Below are positions 22,770-34,121 of a stretch of 64,000 nt of DNA, one piece after another; position 1 is the first letter of the stretch; each line of letters begins with the position of its first letter. Made by a program: the position numbers and the translations under genes. The stretch is from Cervus elaphus (taxonomy: Eukaryota; Chordata; Mammalia; Artiodactyla; Cervidae): assembly GCF_910594005.1 (NCBI RefSeq), contig NC_057826.1, positions 85,061,163-85,125,162 of the forward strand, written 5' to 3'. The notes under the pieces are model-generated. The model was not told the DNA's origin. It saw only the letters and a list, made by a program, of their open reading frames with translations, and ran no database searches.

Positions 22770-23285
22770 ATAAATTAGGAGTCTTGGATTAACATATACA
22801 CACTTCTGCAATGCAGAAAACCCCGGTTCAATTCCTGGGTTGAGAAGATCCCCTGGAGAAGGGATAGACTACCCACTCCAGTACTCTTGGGCTTTCCTGG
22901 TAGCTAAGACTATAAAGAATCTGCCTGCAAATCGGGAGACCTGGGTTCAATCCCTGGGTTGGGAGGGCATGGCAAACCACTCCAGTATTCCTGCCTGGAG
23001 AATCCCATAGACAAGAAGCCTGGCAGGCTGCAGTCTATGGTGTCACCAAGAGTTGGACATGACTGAGTGACTAAGCACAGCACATACATAAAATATAATC
23101 AACAAGGACCTACTAAATAGCACAGGGAACTCTGTTCAATACTCTGTAATAACATAGACGGAAAAGAATCTGAAAAAGAAAGGATACATGTATATGTAAA
23201 ACTGAGTCACTTTGCTGTCCACCTGAAAGTGACACAACACTGTACATCAACTGTACCTCAATATAAAATAAAAGTTAAATTTAAA
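22770..23285 (+). mobile_element. Ruminant L1 3' UTR split by a Bov-tA
   Basis: 'ggattaacatatacac' (about 22785) continues after a SINE as 'aacaaggacctactaaatag cacagggaactctg', 'ctgaaagtgacacaacactg' and an A-rich end near 23285. This is the usual 3' UTR of ruminant L1, also seen at 28400 and 56300 in this window. Confidence 0.85.
22798..23088 (+). repeat. Bov-tA SINE, partial tandem (dimeric) copy
   Basis: Contains two tRNA-type B boxes ('ggttcaattcctgg' and 'gggttcaatccctgg') and two 'cccctggagaaggg'-type or matching body starts, the first unit being truncated after 'actccagtactcttgg'. Tail 'gttggacatgactgagtgac'. Inserted in the L1 3' UTR. Confidence 0.85.
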
Positions 23286-23310
23286 AACTTAGAGCTAATT
23301 TACTTTCATC

Positions 23311-23517
23311 AGGGGTTTCCCTGGTGGCTCAGACAGTAAAGAATCCACCTGCAATGCAGGAGACCCAGGTTCAATCCCTGGCACAGGAAGGTCCCCTGGA
23401 GAAGGGAATGGCTACTCACTCCAGTATTCTTGGCTGGAGAATTCCAAGGACAGAGGAGTATGGTGGGCTACAGTCCATGGGGTTGCAAAGAGTCGGACAT
23501 GACTGAGCGACTAACAC
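23311..23517 (+). repeat. Bov-tA SINE, full length
   Basis: Complete unit: head 'ggtttccctggtggctcaga', B box 'ggttcaatccctgg', body and tail 'gtcggacatgactgagcgac'. Close to the canonical sequence, so relatively young. Confidence 0.92.
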
Positions 23518-23579
23518 ACATACACACGTACTTTCATTAATAAATCCCATAATTAAACATAATTATTTTTAGTAGTCTT

Positions 23580-23832
23580 TCTTTTGCCACGGTAAGCAGG
23601 CTTTTTCTCTAGCTGCAGCGAGTGGGGGCTACTCTCTAGTTGCAGTGCATGGGCTTCTCGTCGAGGTGGCTTCTCTTATCACGGAGCGTGGCTCTAGGGT
23701 GTGTGGGCTTTAGTAGTTTCGACTCCTGGGCTCCAGAGCACAGGCTCAATAGTTGTGCGCCACAGGGATCAAATCCATGTCTCCTGCATTGGCAGGTGGA
23801 TTCTTTACCACTAAGCCACCAGGCAAGTCCCA
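23580..23832 (-). repeat. CHR-type SINE
   Basis: Antisense: 'tttttctctagctgcagcga', GGCTTCTC repeats, 'tcctgcattggcaggtggat' and reversed head. Lies 60 bp from a Bov-tA in the opposite orientation. Confidence 0.88.
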
Positions 23833-24599
23833 AATCTTCTAATTTATTAATGAGGAACAAATAACTGAAAATTTGCCAAAATTTTAGACTGACAACAAAC
23901 ACACCAATCTAATATAAAACTAAAAAACTTCTTTTAGAAAAAAAAAATCCTATTCATCTTTATTATTTGATGAATGCTTTAAGTATGACAGAAACTGAAG
24001 AAATGCTAATTAACACTGTGAAATCATATACTGACAGCTTGAATATTCAGAATCACCTAAGGTTTTATATAGATTTTTAAGGAGAGATCAAGTAGAAACC
24101 ACAGGTACAAGTGAAAATATATGTTCACTCTAGTTGAAACATATAACAAGCAAAAAAGCAAAGAGATGGTCAGCTGTTAACAAACACCACTTATACTGAT
24201 AATATGGAATTAAATTTTATATCACATGAAATTCAGCAGCAACTCCCCACTCCAAAAAAAGAAAACCCACCTTCATAGTGATATAGTATCACTTCTAGGT
24301 GGATGGTAACATACTAATCCAGCTACCCTTTCAAAGTGCTATCTAACTCCAACTACTGAAATACATTGCACTACACTATTGCTTTTGTCAAATGCTCTTT
24401 CAAAGAGTCTTCAAAACTGTCTAATGAGTTCACAGGACATTTTCTTCATTATTAAGATATAATATACACATTAAGTATCAATATTTATACAAGTATCTAA
24501 ACTTCTCTACAATGACAGTTTAATAAATACTAGATGCAGTGATTACTCTGAAGTTATAATATTGTTCACTTATTTCCTTCAAGCACTGTAGTAGCTTTT

Positions 24600-24710
24600 T
24601 CTTTTACAGTTTTTTAATTGACATATAACATTGCATAAGTTTTAAAGTGTACAACATGTTGACTGTAAAGAGTTAAAATAAATTGTAAGATGGTTACCAC
24701 CACTATAGGC
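24600..24710 (-). repeat. Antisense L1 3' end (L1M-like)
   Basis: 'ttttttaattgacatataac' and 'gtgtacaacatgttgact' are the reverse complement of old L1 3' ends. It is cut on the right by the Bov-tA at 24711. Confidence 0.7.
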
Positions 24711-24878
24711 TTCCTTGGTTGCTGAGATAGTAAAGAATCTGCCTGTAATGCAGGAGACCAGGGTTCAATCCCTAGATCAGGAAGATCCCCTGGAGAATTT
24801 CATGGACAGAAGAGCCTGGTGGGCTGTAGTTCACGGGGTCACAAAGAGTCAGACATGACTGAGTGACTAACATTCCCA
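24711..24878 (+). repeat. Bov-tA SINE with internal deletion
   Basis: Head and B box are present ('ggttcaatccctag'), but the body jumps from 'cccctggagaa' directly to 'tttcatggacagaagagcct', losing about 45 bp of the usual body. Tail 'gtcagacatgactgagtgac'. Confidence 0.88.
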
Positions 24879-25531
24879 CTCACCACCTTACCACATTTCC
24901 TTTGAAGACATAATGGCAACATTTCTCAATAAAAACTAATAATATAGAAATTAATCCTCCAAACAGTAAGAGATCCTACATGTACTATTTAGAGTATCTT
25001 CATAAGCTGAATAAAACTAGTGATCAAAAAACAAACTAATAAGTTACTTTTGCAGCTTTAAAAAAGAATAATTTACTTTCAGCGTTTTACCTCAAAAAAG
25101 ATCTCCAACTTTTAGATCAGGGTCTACATAAAGATCTTACCTGGGAGATCTTCAAATCACTGAAGATACTATACTGTTTTCTTTCTAACCTGTGGAACGT
25201 TTCCCATGGAAGAATATCTCCCCCTCCTCTAGTGCTATATTATCAGCAACCACATTTCCCTCCTCTCCCACAGTTTCAGACTTTTTTCACGGTTCACTGT
25301 AAACACCCTGGTGTTTATTCACTTCCCAGGCAGGTTATACTCTCACACTCACAGACAAACCCAAAATATCTGCAATACCTTCTTTAAAAAGGACGAAAAA
25401 AACAAGGAGCCCAAAGTATACCAGACAAAAACATTCTAAAGGTTTGAAACCTAACAGTGACATAGTGATTAGGCAAAGGAAAAAAGATAATCGTGACAGA
25501 TGTCACAAAGGATTCTGATAAAATATCAAAA

Positions 25532-25566
25532 TTTACTGGATATTTCTCTCAAAAATATCCAGTAAA
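25532..25566. repeat. Perfect 14-bp inverted repeat, 7-base loop
   Basis: Arms TTTACTGGATATTT (25532-25545) and AAATATCCAGTAAA (25553-25566) around CTCTCAA. It could fold as a hairpin but is too short for a typical microRNA precursor. It lies outside recognised repeats. Confidence 0.85.
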
Positions 25567-26335
25567 AAAGAGGATCATAGGATTATGTTATTAATGCAAT
25601 TAAATTCTATTAAGAATTAATAGTCATTATAATACTTAATGCTGTGACATGTCTTCTCATTAACATAAAGAACAAGTCAAGTATGTCTACTAGTGCTCAC
25701 ATTATTTAACATTGTCTGAAGGCTGTAGACAGCACAACAGAAGAAGAAGAAGAAATTATGGCATAAGTATTAGGATTATCATTATTTATATAATGATACT
25801 TCTCAGACTCACGACTGCCGGTCTGGACACACTAAGGAACCTACTAAAAAGTTATCAGAAACAATATAAGAATAGTAAATATTCGGCAATAACTAGCTTT
25901 TAAATAAGTAAAAAATAAAATTTTAGAAAATACAATAGAAAAAGAACTATTTATAGAAGCAGTAATAACAATAAACAATACAGAATCAAAAAAAAATGGA
26001 AGATTTATGAGAAGAAATCTATTAAATTACACAGGAACATGAAACAAGATTAGAATAAATGGAGAAACACACAGTTCCTGAAATAAGGACACTGAATACC
26101 GTAAATAAGTTAATCTTCTCTAAGCTAATTTTAAGCAAGTTCATTCAATTCCAGAAAGATTTGGGGGAATAATGCAGGGGAATATGTCTTATTCTCTGTA
26201 ATTACGCTTCCAACATTTCACTCTTTTCAAGGCCCTGATTTCTTCTCTCATTCTCAGCGGCTTCTCTCACTTCCTATTTCACAGACATACAGGAAGTCAC
26301 CAGATTAGAGCTTAACTCATCTCTCTAGTAACAAT

Positions 26336-26354
26336 CACACACACACACACACAC
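26336..26354. repeat. (CA)n microsatellite
   Basis: About nine to ten uninterrupted CA units. Confidence 0.95.
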
Positions 26355-27117
26355 TTCTTTTATTCCACTAAATAAAGAAGCTGTCCCTCCTAGGTACAAT
26401 GAGTTACTATGAAATTTACTATTGATTATTCTTTCTTCCTTTTGTATATTTAACTTCTTCCTCTCAAGATGATACTTGCCATCATCCTTTATACAAATTT
26501 AACACTCTCCCATTAAAGCAAACAAGTAACTGTCATCTCACATTTCCCTCCAGCTTACCTGTAACTATTTCCAAATCCACACTTCTACAACTCACAACCT
26601 CCATGGCCTCCCTTGCACCTGGTCACAATCTGGCTTCTCCTCCCACTATCCGCCAGAACAGCTTATGCTGTATTTTTAATCCAAAAAGTATTTTTTTAGA
26701 CTTCGAAAAATACTTGATTTCTCAACATCTGTTCGATACTGCTTATCATCTCCTCCTCTTTTGCAATTCTTTCCTCGGTTTCTCTTACTCACCCTCGATT
26801 CTGTCACATCTCTGGTACTATTTCCCCATGCCCTCTTCAGGTTCATTCTCTTCTACCCAGTACTAAATGTTATATAGTTCCTCAAGAATAAGTCTGCAAC
26901 ACTCTCTTCTTACTTGAAACATTTTCCCTGAGCAAAGTCAGCCTGCTTTTATGGCTCCAATAATCACCAATATGCAGATATGCAGATAATGCTTTTTTTT
27001 TCTCTCTCACCCAAACTCTTTTCTAAGCCCATATGCCCACCTATTCAGAATATCTTAAAGGCATCTCAAACTCTAGCCATTCTTGCACCTTTTCAGTTTC
27101 TTAAAAAAACTAGGCTC

Positions 27118-27463
27118 TGAGGTCAGGCCAGAAGAGTGGCTTAGGTGTTTCGCCCACCCCACTGGTGGTGTTGAGTGCAGCGGACATGCTCAGTACCCTG
27201 CTTTTGCTCGCAATACCCTATTTTTGCTCCTGGTTCCTTAAAAGTGGCAGTGGGGTTTTTTTGGTCTTTTCGTATCGTTTGTCCAGAATTTGCCCCAACT
27301 GCACATGCCCGACCCCGGAACACACCCCTACCCTCACCCTGTATTAGGTACAAGCTTATCTCCCCTCAGGGAGAAAGGAAACAAGGAAACCTGTTGTTTG
27401 TTCTTGCTCCTCCTTGCTGCAGCAGGGGACCCAATAAAGTCTTGCCTGGAAAAAAAAGAAAAG
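27118..27463 (+). mobile_element. Retroposed, polyadenylated LTR-like transcript
   Basis: A 346-bp insertion bounded by perfect 10-bp direct repeats (AACTAGGCTC at 27108-27117 and 27464-27473). It starts TGAGG, is more GC-rich than its surroundings, and ends with AATAAA (27433-27438), 11 further bases and an A-rich tail (27450-27463). The A tail and 10-bp duplication point to L1-type retroposition. The TG start and the U3/R-like 'ctccttgctgcagcaggg ... AATAAA' end suggest a long terminal repeat of an endogenous retrovirus as the source, but I cannot name the family. Small open frames inside do not resemble retroviral proteins. Confidence 0.7.
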
Positions 27464-28149
27464 AACTAGGCTCACACCTGCCAGTGGGCTACTCTGAAGA
27501 TTGTTTGCTCTGAACCTTTCACCAAACTGATTCCTTCTACCCTTCTCTCAACTCTTAGCTCAGTCATTACACCCTCAGGGAAGCCCTACCTGACCTCTCT
27601 CTAGTTCAAAGTGCTCTAATATATTCTAATATCACCATGCACCTCTTCTTTATATTTCCTGTGACACCTTCACATTTTCGTGTGTAAACTACCTGGCCCC
27701 TGGATCCTGGCTCCAAGTCAGGACTTTTTTTTCTCACTATGTTACTGCTAGTTTTCAGTACAGTACATGGAATATAGCATACATTCTAAAAATTTCAAAT
27801 GAATTTGTGAATATACACAAACTCATATAAAACTGTAATAATCAAAAATATTCTAAAATTGTGCCAGAAAAAGAATGCTAGGCTAAGAGCAGAAACACAC
27901 ACAGGATAAATAAAAATCAAATATATAATAATGGTTACTTCAGAATTAGCATTTATCTAATTAATGGTGTTAGAACTGGCTATTTAAAAAATTAAGATTT
28001 TTATTTCACACCACACGTAAATTTACAATGGATGAAATATGTAAAGATAAAACAAGAAACCTCAAAAGTCAAGAAAAAATATAAACAAATATTTATGTAA
28101 GATTGAGAAGGGCAGATAGACTAAATGCAACTGAGGTTGAGTGCAACGA

Positions 28150-28595
28150 CTATAAAGAAACAAAACTATGCAACTAGAGATTATCATACTAAGGGAAGTC
28201 AGTCAAAAAGAGAACGAATTGCCATATGGTATCATTTATATGTGGAATCTAAAATATGACACAAACCAACTTATCTATGAAACAAACAGAATCAAGGGCA
28301 TAGAAAATAAACTGGTGGTTGCCAAGGGGAAGGGAGATGAGAGAGTGTAGAAGCAGGAGTTTGGGATTTACAGATGAACATCAGTATATACAGAATAGAA
28401 AGAACAATAAGATCCTACTGTATAGCACAGTGAATTATATTCAGTAACCTGTGATAAGCCACAATGGAAAAGAATATGAATAAGAATGTAAATATATATA
28501 TCTATATATAACTGAGTCACATATCTTTGATGTATAGCTATAGTTAACACAACACTGTAATTCAAGTATACTTCAATAAAAAATAAAGGAAAAAA
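28150..28595 (+). mobile_element. Ruminant L1 3' end
   Basis: Sense L1: 'actagagattatcatactaa', 'tatgtggaatctaaaatatg', 'ggttgccaagggg', then the 3' UTR ('gatcctactgtatagcacag', 'aagtatacttcaataaaaa'). Ends in an A-rich tail near 28595. It may extend left to about 27860. Confidence 0.85.
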
Positions 28596-29474
28596 AGAAA
28601 CAAATTGGTTAAAATTTGGCTCCATAATAATTTAAATCTTCTACACATTAAATAATCACATAAATGAAAAGGTAATAAACTAGAAACAAACATTTGCAGC
28701 ATGTGGAAGAAGGTTAAATCACTAATATAAGAACTCATAAACAATAAAAATAAAAACAGCAATAGAGAAACAACTACTGATATATTTTTAAATGTGAATA
28801 TTCACAAATAAATTTGTTCAATCTCAGTAATAATAAAAGGAGTACTAATTAAAGCAATCTAATACCACTATTTACCTATAAAAATTAGTAGAGATTTCAA
28901 AGAAAATAAAACTCAGTGTTATCAGTCAACAGGCACATGAAAAAACACTGAAAGAAAATAAATTTGTACATCTTCTGGTAAGGCAATCTGCCAGTGAACA
29001 CAAAATTTCTTTAAATTCTGATGCTCTTTGACTCAGCAATTCCACTTCAGGGAATTTACTCTAAAGAAAGTACTATGTATGTATGCAAAGTTAGAGCTAC
29101 TAGGATAGCCTTCAAAATGTTCTTTGAAATAGTAACGAATCAACCAAATAAATGTTCAACAATAGGGAATAGGCTAAACTATAGATGCTTGTATTGGAAT
29201 ATGATGTAGCTGTTTAAAATCATGCAGATGAACATGAAATGACATAGGAAGATGTTTATGAAAATACTGAGTGAAAGTTATCAAGTATAAAACACTGAAA
29301 ACTGCAAGATCCCATTTTTAAAATGGGAACATGTTGAAAATTCATGGTGAGACAAAAATAAATCCTTTGGCAACTCATTTTATACCCATTTTATTTATAT
29401 ATAAGCACAAGTAGCCATGGAGATTAACCCTTCCTTATAAAACAAAACTCTGGAAGAAACAAAAATTTACTCAC

Positions 29475-29609
29475 TCTTCCAATTTCTGCAGTCCAAGAAA
29501 CAACAATGGTGTTTGGTACGGTTGTAGACAATCGGACAAGTGAGGTGATATTAATTGGTCGGCTGGGTCGCTTTGGTTCCACACCATTTTTAGTAGGTGG
29601 AAGATAACC
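29475..29609 (-). CDS. PIAS1: PIAS1 exon 6: PINIT motif exon
   Basis: A symmetric 135-bp exon (45 codons, phase 0 at both ends) with acceptor AG at 29610-29611 and donor GTGAGT. It encodes GYLPPTKNGVEPKRPSRPIN, ITSLVRLSTTVPNTIVVSWT and AEIGR, about residues 232-276. The signature PINIT sequence lies at about residues 249-253. The PINIT domain contributes to substrate choice and nuclear retention in PIAS proteins (family knowledge). Because the exon is symmetric, skipping it would keep the reading frame but delete the PINIT core. This exon is the best single piece of evidence for PIAS1 over its paralogues. Confidence 0.97.
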
Positions 29610-30283
29610 CTAAGGATGGAATATAACATTTCTATTTATTACTTCCACAACCATTTCAACTTCCATTCCTCAAAAAAAAAAAAAACAAAAAAAAAACCCA
29701 AACCTACAAACTACATATTAGAAAATATGAGTATTTTCATTTAAAAGTGGAGAAGCAAACATTTGTAAGAGTTTTCTGTACGTTTCTCTAAACTACCCTA
29801 CAGTCTCATTATAGTAAGCCTGAGAAAAATATTGGTGATAGAACTTAAAAATCTCTAAAAATTTAAGAATTAGGTTGAGTTCATAAAAAGCTTGGATAAA
29901 CACATAAGGACTATTTTAAAGGTGAGCAATAAAAGCCCCCATTCCTTTGTGAAATGCAGAGCAGTCTTCAAATCTCTCATCTACCACAAGGTTTCAGACA
30001 CAAGAATACATCTGAGGTTTTGTTGAAACAATCTCTTCATCCTAAAATTAAATAAAATACTAAAAGCCACCACACCCAACTCCAAGTCCTAGACTGTGTC
30101 TCCATAGCTAATGTCACAGCTGTTAACTGTACATAGTTGGTACAAGTGTTTCACTCAGTCACACGAATATACATCCAAAATAAAGATGTTTTCTTAATGA
30201 AAAACTATGATTAACAACAGCTGTGATGACTTATTTGCTAGCTATGTTGGCAATGCACTGGAAAAATAGCTTTTAGGACTTAC
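29610..30283 (-). other. PIAS1: PIAS1 intron 5 (674 bp)
   Basis: A short intron with an A-rich tract near 29670 (T-rich, hence polypyrimidine-like, in the transcript). No repeat or RNA gene is seen. Confidence 0.85.
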
Positions 30284-30374
30284 TGGAAGGCTGCAAGGTT
30301 TTGTATTCACTTTCACACAAAGATTGGGTGGGAAGTGATCTTCTTGTGGACAACTGGTTTCTGATAAACAAAAC
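30284..30374 (-). CDS. PIAS1: PIAS1 exon 5: PINIT domain
   Basis: A 91-bp exon (1 base plus 30 codons) with acceptor AG at 30375-30376 and a strong CCA/GTAAGT donor. It completes Arg201 and encodes FCLSETSCPQEDHFPPNLCV then KVNTKPCSLP, about residues 202-231. The segment belongs to the beta-rich PINIT domain. It is separated from exon 6 by a short 674-bp intron. PIAS2 has LCLAETSCPQEDNYPNSLCI at this place, so the residues here support PIAS1. Confidence 0.96.
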
Positions 30375-30614
30375 CTAAACAATAAAGAACAAATTTAATT
30401 TCCTTTATTAAAAGATGATCTCATTGATATTTTTGTTCCATAGCTAATCTAAAAGATGGTCAAACTTAACAGCAACAACTACTAAAACTAGATATTTCAT
30501 ATTATGAATAAATGCATTTAAATAGGATCAAAATAAATAATTTTGTCAATGTAGAGTTTCAGTAGTCACAACTACCAAACTGTAGTTGTCTTCATATTTC
30601 CAGTCATTTGTTCA

Positions 30615-30915
30615 AGCATGCTGGTGGGGGCCGGGGTAGGGGGTTGAGGGGTGAGTGCTCTGGGGTTGAATACATTGAAGAAATTTTGGAGAGTAACATG
30701 GAACCTTACATTACCATATGTAAAACAGACAGCCAATGGAATTTGCCGTACGACTCAGGGAACTCAAACCAGGGCTCTGTGACAACCTAGCAGGGTGGGG
30801 TGGGAGTTCAGGAATGAGGGGACATGTATATGTCTATGGATGATTCATGTTGATATTTGGCAGAAAACAATGACATTTGGTAAAGCATTGATTCTTCAAT
30901 GAAAAAATTCAATTA
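30615..30915 (+). mobile_element. L1 3' UTR fragment, G-rich
   Basis: 'gggggccggggtaggggg', 'caaaccagggctctgtgaca acc', 'gggtggggtgggagttcagg' and 'gatgattcatgttgatattt ggcagaaaac' follow the order of the ruminant L1 3' UTR seen at 35450-35600 (minus). Confidence 0.7.
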
Positions 30916-30979
30916 AGTTTTCTCTATACAGAACATCTCAAAGCTAATAAGGACTGTAACTTTTTAAGAGGGAAACATA

Positions 30980-31183
30980 GTGTGTGTGCTCAGTCATGTC
31001 TGACTCTTTGCAACCCTAAGGATGGTAGCCCACCAGGCTCCTCCGTCCATGGGATTCTCCAGGCAAGAATACTGGACTGGGTTGCCATTTTCTCCTCCAG
31101 GGTATCTTCCCAATCCAGAGGTTGAAGCTGTATCTCCTGCACTGGCAGGCAGATTCTTTACCACTGTGCCACCTGGGAAGCCC
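30980..31183 (-). repeat. Bov-tA SINE
   Basis: Antisense full unit from 'gtgtgtgctcagtcatgtct' to the reversed head 'ccacctgggaagccca'. Confidence 0.92.
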
Positions 31184-31485
31184 AATATAACATATGGTAT
31201 TTCCCCAATTTATTTGTCTATGAAACATTTTTTTGGTTCTCAGCAGACTATACTGAAAATGCTAGAAGTCAAGCTCCAGGGTCAAGTTTTGTCCACCAAG
31301 TTCAAGTATTCCATTAGTTCCTGAAAATCGAAGATGTTGAATAATAACATTATTTGTATTATATCCACACGTATTTAGGATACTATTTAGAAACTCACAA
31401 AAACATTTATTTCTAAATTAAATGCATAATCTTTTAGGAAAAACCTAGACAGCTACATAATTTGTACACTCTCAATCTTTTCATT

Positions 31486-31625
31486 CTTTTTTTTTTTTTT
31501 TAATTTATTTGGCTGCACCAGGTCTTAGTTGTGGTATGTGGGATCTAGTTCCCTGACCAGGTACCGAACTGGGCCCTCTGCGTTGGGAGTGCAAAGGCTT
31601 AGCCCAGGGCCACCAGGGAAGTTCC
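31486..31625 (-). repeat. CHR-type SINE, short copy
   Basis: T15 tail, 'ggctgcaccaggtcttagtt', then the reversed tRNA-related head ending 'gggccaccagggaagttcc'. Confidence 0.85.
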
Positions 31626-32656
31626 TTATTCTATTCATTCTTACATAGATTGAGAAATAAATTAATTTGCTATTTAAGACAACGATTCTCAATTACTTCT
31701 TTGTTCCCAATATAGAGCTAAGGTTCATTCCACCTTTACAGAATGTTCACAGAACTTTTTGAGTTATATGTTAAGTATGCTATCTCTGAATTCTGTGAAA
31801 TATTCATTGGCTTTACACAAGTTTTTACACAAGAAGCACAAGTATCTTCTCTCAATATCTTGATCTGCCTGCCATGAAATCTGTGGGAGGGAAGGTCCAC
31901 AAATGGGACAATTTTCTATGTAAAATTCTGTGGGTACATATACGGTCATCTTTAAGCAGGGACAATCTATAGATCCCATTATATTCTCAAAGAGGTTAGA
32001 GAGTCATAGAAAGGTTTAGAATTACTAACCTGCAAATATTTTCTCAAAATATACTTAGCATATAGATATCGACACCCACAAGATCATCTCTAACGCCAGC
32101 AGAACCTTCTATTATAGGTCAGTTCTTTACACAGCAAAAGTAAGAGGATGCTCTAGTTTCAAATCAATTACACCAATGTCGTGGTAAATTAGAAGCGTGG
32201 ACCTGGCTGCCTGAAGCTACCGAAAACAAAATTTCTGTGACAAGCTGACTCCTATTCAACTAAGTAAAAAGTGAAAATCTAAATCATTCTTACAAACTAA
32301 AGGGAAAAAAAGATTTTTTAAAAAAGGAACAATAGCAGAAAGTTTCTATATAGAAGTTCATGGGGGTGGAGAGGGGAAACAGATAAATGAAAACAGATTA
32401 GGAATCTAATAGAGAAAATACTGATCTTAATTTTGACCAAATTGTTTTTCATGTTTTAGATAAAGACTTATAATTAAGATAGTAGAAGGTATACACTCTA
32501 AACTTAATACCCTGGGATTGCTGTGAGGGATGAGCAGTATGGGGATGAAAACAATTTAGCAAAACACAAAGAACCACCTAATAACTCCCAAATATAATAC
32601 AAAATGGTTCTTTTTCCATTAAGTTCCGGAGATAATTTGAATTTAAAATAGCTAAG

Positions 32657-32880
32657 CCACTCCAGAATTCTTATGCTTCCCTGGTTGCTCAGACAGTAAA
32701 GATTCTGCCTGCAATGCAGCACACCTGGATTTGATCCCTGGATTGGGAAGATCTCCTGGAGAAGGGAATGGCTACCCACTCCAGTATCCTTGCCTGGAGA
32801 ATTCTATAGACAGAGGAGCCTGGCAGGCTACAGTCCACGGGGTCTCAAAGAGTTGGACACGACTGAGCAACTTTCACTTC
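32657..32880 (+). repeat. Bov-tA SINE with partial upstream unit
   Basis: Begins with a Bov-A body remnant ('ccactccagaattct'), then a complete Bov-tA unit: head 'gcttccctggttgctcagac', B box, tail 'gttggacacgactgagcaac'. Confidence 0.9.
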
Positions 32881-34073
32881 ACAAGCCATTTTTAACCATC
32901 ACGATTCCCTTAGAATCTCTGAATTGATCTTAGAAAGAAAGAAAACCTTCCTTTGGAATGAGATCAATACCGCTTGCTGCTTTAAAGAATGCATGTACAG
33001 TAATGCTAAGAATAGCAGGTGGATCTTCTGTTCTAGAACTACGGTTAGTCTTGGGATATTCTTCTCAAACAAAAACTAACCCAGAAGTCAAACATGTAAA
33101 AACAGGTCAAAGCAGCACTACTTTGGTTCGAGTTTGTATATGTGTGTGTGTCAGGTAGGAGAGCTGGGGTGGGGGAGAAGGTGGAATGATAGCCAGAGGG
33201 TAGACCCAAATGGTGGCTTCAAGCAACAGTCTGAAAACCACTGTTTTAAAAGACAAAGTCACATACCAGTATGAACAAAATGTAAATTGAGGCAGGAAGT
33301 AAAAAATATTACAGCAATATGTAATTATTTATGAAGGCACCAAATTTTAGCCCTTTATTCAGTCATTATCATCATCTGCCCCTGACAGAGGATAAAGTAT
33401 CTTTTACACAAAAACACCTTTGTCAGTGCCTTCCAAAACCAAGACCTCAATCTCTCCTCTGCTTTCTCAGTTTTCATCACACTATTTCTAAGTCTAGATC
33501 AGAGATTTCCACATTATTCCATGAAGCACTGAGCTGGTTCTTTAATTTCTTTTCTGATCTCCTAGTATATTTATAATCTGTACATACAACTTAGTATTTG
33601 ATTTTGAGACTGGGCTACATGTTTGACTTATCTTCCTACTTTATAGGGAAAATAGCTTCCGGAGGACAACAATTGTCTTTTATTTTCTCTTCTATCTCTA
33701 TCGCAACAAGAACAGTGTGGGGCACTTAAGTCTACACTAGAATAGTCACTGAGTAAAAAGAACAGCATAAGATGGTTTATGTAAGCAGTGAGAGAGAGAG
33801 ACATTAACATAAAAGATGTCTTAGATACTCTTAGAAGAAATGGGCTAAGAAAAGAAACTGAATATGGGACAGTACCACGTTGGAAAATTTTCATTTTGCC
33901 TTTCAAATTTATCAAGAGATGTCTCACACAGAATCTAAATTAGAGAGTATTTAAAAGTTAATGGTTTAAATATAGGACACAGAAAATACTTATTGAAAAT
34001 TAGGAAGATTTTTTAAATCTTTAAGAAATATTGACTTTTAAACTTTGAATATATACTGTAGTCAATACTCTAC

Positions 34074-34121
34074 CTTAACTGGACCTGCACTGTGAAGTCA
34101 CATTTGGTCCCAGAAATATCC
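34074..34121 (-). CDS. PIAS1: PIAS1 exon 4: 48-bp short exon
   Basis: A 48-bp exon (1 base, 15 codons, 2 bases) with a CTAG acceptor at 34122-34125 and a GTAGAG donor. It completes Met185, encodes DISGTKCDFTVQVQL (about residues 186-200), and starts the Arg codon finished by exon 5. It is part of the PINIT beta-sandwich. Only 259 bp of intron separate it from exon 3, much the shortest intron in the window. The donor is the weakest of the seven, matching only GTAG-G, and the exon length is a multiple of three, so occasional skipping would be frame-neutral. Confidence 0.95.

Larger units (their letters stand above)
21437..29474 (-). other. PIAS1: PIAS1 intron 6 (8.0 kb)
   Basis: Contains two antisense MIR copies (21550-21715, 22240-22460), a SINE/L1 nest (22770-23832), an antisense L1 3' end split from a Bov-tA (24600-24875), a hairpin (25532-25566), an AC repeat, a retroposed LTR-like transcript (27118-27463), L2-like sequence near 27520-27780 and an L1 3' end (28150-28595). 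Nothing identifiable in 21720-22235, 23835-24595, 24880-26330, 26360-27110 (possibly old L2) and 28600-29474. Confidence 0.85.
30375..34073 (-). other. PIAS1: PIAS1 intron 4 (3.7 kb)
   Basis: Holds an old L1 3' UTR (30615-30915), an antisense Bov-tA (30980-31183), an antisense CHR-type SINE (31486-31625) and a sense Bov-tA (32657-32880). Nothing identifiable in 31640-32650 and 32890-34070. Confidence 0.85.

Noticed and set aside
25532..25566. microRNA precursor
   Set aside because: The stem is only 14 bp; flanking sequence does not extend the pairing enough.
26546..26600. Cryptic exon suggested by a CAG/GTAAG-type donor near 26555 (minus)
   Set aside because: No good acceptor within exon distance, and the sequence looks like old L2.
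27165..27513. Coding gene in the GC-richer block
   Set aside because: Overlapping frames on both strands have no recognisable domain; the block is an A-tailed insertion.
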